Part shown: in pieces, positions 58,621 through 64,000 of the stretch
Layout: each line of letters begins with the position of its first letter
Position numbering within the stretch: position 1 is the stretch's first letter
Source of the DNA: Antedon bifida
Taxonomy: Eukaryota; Echinodermata; Crinoidea; Comatulida; Antedonidae
DNA: 64,000 nt
Direction: 5' to 3'
Assembly: GCA_963402885.1 (NCBI GenBank)
Contig: OY727103.1
Coordinates: 13,604,085 to 13,668,084, forward strand
The notes under the pieces: generated by a model
Told to the model about the DNA's origin: nothing
The model's input: only the letters and a program-made list of their open reading frames with translations
Database searches by the model: none
Program-made: the position numbers and the translations under genes

Positions 58621-60049
58621 CATATAAAAAGCATAAATAATTATATAAAAACAATTTTAGTGTTAAATGATTATATGGGGTAGTGTGTACTATTATTATA
58701 AATACAGTATTTAAAGCAAATAATATATATATATAGCCTACTAATTACCATAGTTTCAAAACAATGGTAGGGTAGTGTTGGTTTGTTTTCTGGTACCAAT
58801 CGATGATATTAATTGTTGTTTCCCTCTGTCAATTACAAAAAATAAAACATTGTACTATAGTCACAATTCCCTCTCAAAGAGTATTTATTGAAAATACACA
58901 AGATACCAGCGTAACTGTATAGTTGGATAAGAATATTTTGAATAAAATACCAAAAACAATGTTCTAAAAGGAGACTATTACGTTATAATAGTATACAGCA
59001 TTTATTAACAATAGCAGGGGTACTAGTAGTGTTACCAATTCGGTAATGAAACATAGGATAACCCTACAAAAAATCCTTGCGCCAAATAGTATCGCATGCA
59101 AACGAGATACAATGCTGTCATCAATTCATCCAATCTGAAAATCCTCTTGTCCACCTTTGACCTCATCACTGTTCCATAAAGAACATCCTCATTTTTTTCA
59201 TACAATTCATGTTTTAAAAAACAGCGGATCTACCTTACCTACTTTTATATTTTACAATAAGAATGCGAAAAAATCACTATTTACAAAACACAGACAGAAG
59301 CTGATCAACAACCTTCTACAAAAGGTCAAAGGTTACAGTAGTGAGATTGAGATTTATATTAAATACAAAATAATATATTTTATGTGGTATACGGTAAATG
59401 GATGGTTAAATATCGGACAAGTACCGAATATGACTGGGTACGAAATTTGGCACAAATTAGATTGTACTTGGATTACATCAACAACGGATGTACTGCACCA
59501 GTCTTGTGTCCAAATTTTTCTTAAAGTAAGGGTGTGGTTTATACTCAGTCATACACGGTAATGCCTTATGTCCGATTCAAATTGATTTTGAAAACATATT
59601 TAACAATTCACAACTACTGTACTTAATAGTAATAGAAAACAAATATGCCAATTGTCTGTTGTAATATAACCCAATGACCTAATGTTACAGTCAGCGAAAA
59701 AATAAACATAGAAAAATAAACTGTTAAGAAGAATTGTCTACAAACTGGGGGATACTTTTGATTAAACTCAAAACCATGGCCATCTTTTACAAAGAAATCC
59801 CCAAAATAGTATATTTTTACAATATTTACAAATCATCATCTTTCAACACTAAAAATGAGACAGTGCATACATACACCAATCTGCAGCACTGTCACAATCC
59901 ATAACAAGGATGGTACCCTATAGACTTATTTGTTAAACCAAGCCATGTGAAGACGCAGATCAGGTTCACACACAAGCAACTTGCATAAAAAAGCACAAAA
60001 TAATAACTAAATCAACAGTGTTCAATGTGAACCATGCAGGCATTTTAGC
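58621..60049. other. Intergenic region between PXK and HCFC1
   Basis: No gene is supported. A 134-codon plus-strand frame (59157-59561) has no recognisable domain and no splice context. Some of this may be HCFC1 3' UTR. Confidence 0.4.
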
Positions 60050-60059
60050 ATTGAGGTAC

Positions 60060-60750
60060 TAAAATGAGTGATGTCATCACACCCTGCCTCATGTAGCTAG
60101 TGATGTCATCACACACTCATGTAGTTATTGATGTCATCACACCCTGCCTCATGTAGCTAGTGATGTCATCACACCCTGCCTCATGTAGCTATTGATGTCA
60201 TCAAACTCTCATGTAGCTAGTGATGACATCACACCCTGCCTCATGTAGCTTTTGATGTCATCAAACTCTCACGTAGCTAGTGATGTCATCAAACCCTCAT
60301 GTAGATAGTGATGTCATCACACCCTGCCTCATGTAGCTAGTGATGTCATCACACACTAATGTAGCTAGTGATGTCATCACACACTCATGTAGTTATTGAT
60401 GTCATCACACCCTGCCTCATGTAGCTAGTGATGTCATCAAACCCTCATGTAGCTAGTGATGTCATCACACCCTGAGGTAGCTAGTGATGTCATCACACCC
60501 TGCATCATGTAGCTAGTGATGTTATCAAACCCTCATGTAGCTAGTGATGTCATCACACCCTCATGTAGCTAGTGATGTCATCAAACCCTCATGTAGCTAG
60601 TGATGTCATCACACCCTCATGTAGCTAGTGATGTCATCACACCCTCAGGTAGCTAGTGATGTCATCACACCCTGCATCATGTAGCTAGTAATGTCATCAC
60701 ACCCTGCCTCATGTAGCTAGTGATGTCATCACACCCTGCCTCAGGTAGCT
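60060..60750. repeat. 28/32-bp minisatellite built on the palindrome TGATGTCATCA
   Basis: About 23 units follow the pattern ATGTAGCTAGTGATGTCATC then ACACCC, with TC or TGCCTC at the end, giving 28- or 32-bp spacing. Each has the near-perfect palindrome TGATGTCATCA, which includes a CRE-like TGATGTCA. The array lies 0.6-1.3 kb beyond the HCFC1 stop codon, in its 3' flank or 3' UTR. Confidence 0.92.
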
Positions 60751-61350
60751 AGTTTACAGTAACTTATCATTAGCACTACAGTTTTACATATCTCCTTTAT
60801 ATAAATAATAAGGGAGTGAAATAAGCCTTTATACACTGAGCCACCACGGTTGACTAAAGCTCAACTTACAACAAGGATATTGACATTCGACAATCGTTTT
60901 GTTTACATGTCTGTTTACTAATCTAAGTCGTTAATACTATTTACAAATAGGTTATCAGTCTAACTTAAAAAAACCTACAATTTATCATACATTAATTTGA
61001 AATTCAACCAAATCCAATTGTTGATCACTTATACATATCTTAATGTTTACCAAATTCAGGTGACCCCAAACTAGTAGTGGGTTGAAAGGTCAAATTAATA
61101 TGTTGGTTGTTACACATTTCCAGGAAGATCACAAAATATAATACTGTACTGACTCCAGTTATAAAACAAAGATGTCAGCAAAGGTTAAAGGTCAAAGGGT
61201 ATGTTAAACGTTGACATAAGTAGTTATATCTTTAAAAACATAGTATTTACAGAAATTGATTCTATTCAAATTATTTATCAATTGTTCAACCAAGTACAAA
61301 GTTCATGATTGGTTGAACAGATTGTTACTTAGCAAATCAGCGACATTATC
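60751..61350 (-). other. 3' flank of HCFC1
   Basis: Probable 3' UTR. No frame or repeat is visible apart from a palindrome near 61280-61320 (TTGTTCAACCAA and TTGGTTGAACA). Confidence 0.4.
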
Positions 61351-64000
61351 TCATGCAGTGGTAGCTTCATCTGACTTCACTTTCTTAGTGGGTGGTTTAC
61401 TGTGGGGAAAAAAAACAAACATTTACTTTTAATATTGAGTACTTTAAATACATTTTGTTTTTTAATTCTTTTTTTAAACAGGAAAAATAATGGATTATCT
61501 CTTACCTATCACCGGAATTTGCTGGACGCTTGACCGTTGTCTTTGATGCGGCCTGATTATCTTGTAGCCACCTTACTTGCGTTGCTGGACCATACCTGTA
61601 AACAAAACAATAAACATATGAGTCTTTCAAATGCATCTATCAAGAGAAAAACTCGTCAACTACAAGATGGATAAACTATACTGCCTATAATTTAAGTCTC
61701 AGTCGAGACTGGGGGAGTGGAGTAGAAAGAGTTGCAAGTTACAATACTTGGTCAGAATTTAAAACCTACCCTTTCTCGTTTCTGGCAGCAATCCTGAAGA
61801 TAATGGCAGGTTTGCTTGTTTGATCAATATGCGCCGTAGTTAGACTGGAAGAGCTTACGATACAAGATGGGTTCGGCCCACAAAACACACGTACGAACGC
61901 CAGTTGGTTTGTTTGTTTTTGTTCAATGCCAGGAGCATTACGTACAGCAAGGTAAACTGAATACTCCAGGATTTCACCAGCTGTGTTTGTCGGGGGCTCC
62001 CATGACAAGTGAGCACCTTCTGAACTCTGAAATATAAATAAACAAACTTGAAAGAGTGCTCCAACAATTATGGACAATCCCCATGTAGGTGTAAATGACT
62101 TAAACTTACCTTGCTAATACGAATAGCAGATGGCGCGCCTGGATAGCCAGGTAAGCAAGTCTTGAAAGCCGAGATCTCACTCCAAGGTCCCCTGCCGCAG
62201 GCGTTTATGCCGGAAACACGGAACTTGTATGCTGTTCCAGCCTGAAGGTACTGCTTCTTTAAAGTACTATGATCTAGCACACTTACAACATCGATATCCT
62301 GTATAAGAAAAAATTGGTTAGTGAGGTATGATCTTGACAAAGTTAAACTACTTTGGGTAGCTATTGGATTACATTGTTGGAACACAAAAGAAAATTCAGC
62401 CTGGGTAATAACCCCCACAAGCATCCTAACAGAACTACACCAAAGACTGCTACCACTATACTTACGTCATCATTGCGTTGGCTGGCTTCTGAGGGTAGAT
62501 GGTAATAGCTCACCACCGTACTGGTCGTCTTAATGATACCAACATCAAACCACTGGTTGGCAGAGTCCTTTCGAATTACTATCTTAGACGATGGCTAAAA
62601 GATTAAAAGACTTTCCATATAAAATGAAATCATTTTCTTCAAACTAAAGTATTTGATCATTTAATTAATTACAGACTTTAATTCAAATTTCAAAATACAA
62701 TTGACAACACAGATTGACTTACTGGAGGTTCTTGTGGTTTTTCTGTCTTCACTTGAGGGACACCATTGGTAACGGCTGTGCTAGCAACAGGTTTTGGCAA
62801 AGTCACACCAGCCAATGATGCTATCGTCATGGCAATTGACTTGGGATCATTATCTGTAGAAAAGATTCAGAAATTGAATGACATATTAGTATCAGACATA
62901 GCTAATTTGTATGGCTAGCAGGTAAGCCATCAACATCCAACCACCAGCAAAACATGGGTTAAGTCCCAAGTGTGTGTTAAGTCTTGGAAGATGAAAACAA
63001 AACCAGCAAGTAAACATGTACCTGAAGTAGAGTTGACATCTTTTTGTGGCGTGGCACCACCAGGTGCTGAGGCACCAGTAACGTCTACTTCCATTGGAGT
63101 CGCTGCTCCTTGGTTACCATTCGTTGAGGTAGATTCTTTACTGTCAGTCGCTACTGGTGCAGCAGTAGTGTCCATTGGAGTCTCCTTATTAGCATCAGCT
63201 TCTTGTTTTATTTCTGCAAATAAGAGAAATACAAAACTATTCATTAAAACGAATATGCATCATAAAAAAAAAAAATAGTGCCTACTACTGTACTATTAAA
63301 TTATAGATTAAGACCTCAAATCCGATGATAACCTATAGTTGTTATACCAGCTTCAAAATTGTTAGTACCTTTTGTTTCTGGTTCTTTCATCTCCACATCT
63401 GTCGTCTTTGAATGATCAGCTTTCTCTGCAGGAGTTGTGGTAGACTGTGCAGTGGCAGTAGAAGGTGTAACACTGGTAGTAACAGTAGGGGTAACATTGG
63501 CTGCATCAGTATTTGTAGTAGTAGTAGGTATCTCACTTGAAGCAGGGTTAACAGTTGGAGCAGTGCCGGATGCAGCACTGACAGCAACACTAGGTGTAGC
63601 AGTGCCAGTACCACTTGGGGTCACCGACACAGGCTGGCCAGCAGCTGCCGTTGTTGTAGTCGAAGGGGTCACAGCTGTAGTTGTATTCTCCGTGGGTACA
63701 GACGTAACAGGAGTACTAGCTGCTGGAGTAGTTACAGCTGCAGAAGAAGTAACGGATGTAGATTCTGTAACCATGCTTTGTGAAGAAGTTACAACGGCAG
63801 TTGTTGTTGAAGGAGTCGTTGTTAGTACTGCAGTGACTGCTGTTGCTGCAGTAACTGCAGCTGCAGTGGTAACTGCTGTTGCGGCAGCTGCCGAAACGGA
63901 TGCCAATGCTTTGTTGTCAAGCAACGTTATGGTTTTAACAGTTGGTTTTCCGATACCTTGTTTTGCTGAAGCGGCTTGTGCGATGCTGGAGATCAGCTTT
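61351..64000 (-). CDS. HCFC1: Host cell factor 1 (HCFC1), C-terminal part; 5' part beyond the window
   Basis: Exons: >64000-63369, 63213-63022, 62853-62723, 62594-62466, 62298-62110, 62026-61770, 61595-61506, 61399-61351 (stop). The protein is a nuclear co-regulator that tethers chromatin-modifying complexes to transcription factors. The first exon seen is a low-complexity Thr/Ala/Val/Ser region after [20 protein letters not shown]. Two fibronectin type III repeats follow: [59 protein letters not shown], then [40 protein letters not shown]. It ends in a basic nuclear-localisation-like tail ([15 protein letters not shown]). In humans the FN3 pair holds the cleaved N- and C-subunits together. 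Kelch domain and cleavage repeats must lie to the right. Confidence 0.93.

Noticed and set aside
59157-59561. 134-codon plus-strand frame between PXK and HCFC1
   Set aside because: No domain, no splice partners and AT-biased composition; may be antisense to HCFC1 3' UTR.
62930-63244. Start-to-stop 104-codon minus-strand frame as a separate gene
   Set aside because: It is one HCFC1 exon (63022-63213) read into both introns.

Overview
This is a eukaryotic, AT-rich, intron-containing window from an invertebrate deuterostome, most likely an echinoderm. That is an inference from the animal gene set (SLC25A3, PDHB, PXK, HCFC1, TRIM-filamin-NHL and death-effector genes), short introns and the mix of retrotransposons. 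No species can be named from sequence alone.

Layout. 1-3733 is a Mag-like Ty3/Gypsy retrotransposon on the minus strand with a 92-bp LTR, a tRNA-Ser primer binding site and an in-frame stop in pol. 3.7-5.3 kb holds older Ty3 and LINE fragments. 5.6-8.5 kb is a 44-bp satellite broken up by a duplicated ~640-bp spacer. 8.5-30 kb is rich in duplicated and broken gene pieces. These are at least four scattered fragments of an SPT6 (SUPT6H) gene with introns retained, a single-exon TRIM-like gene with a partial copy beside it, and a five-exon-like gene for a small death-effector-domain protein whose second module is duplicated. A tRNA-Glu-like sequence, two more decayed Ty3 copies and a LINE also lie here. 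30-44 kb is almost entirely repeats: a nuclear-receptor half-site palindrome, a chimeric 5S-rRNA/tRNA SINE, nested MITEs, LINE pieces inside a ~160-bp repeat, and two large minisatellites of 43 and 44 bp.

44.3-64 kb is a compact, conserved gene block. SLC25A3 (mitochondrial phosphate carrier, minus) and PDHB (pyruvate dehydrogenase E1 beta, plus) are head to head, with 362 bp between start codons. PDHB and PXK (PX-domain kinase-like, minus) are tail to tail, the arrangement I recall for human 3p14.3. The C-terminal half of HCFC1 (minus) runs off the right edge. Exon models for SLC25A3 (359 aa), PDHB (365 aa), PXK (568 aa) and the DED gene (251 aa) were built by eye from GT/AG sites, phase continuity and remembered human orthologue sequences. 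All four close in frame.

Functionally, the divergent pair supplies mitochondrial energy metabolism (phosphate import, pyruvate oxidation), PXK acts in endosomal trafficking, and HCFC1 is a chromatin and transcription co-regulator. The left two thirds show how this genome breaks and copies genes through DNA-level duplication and transposon insertion.
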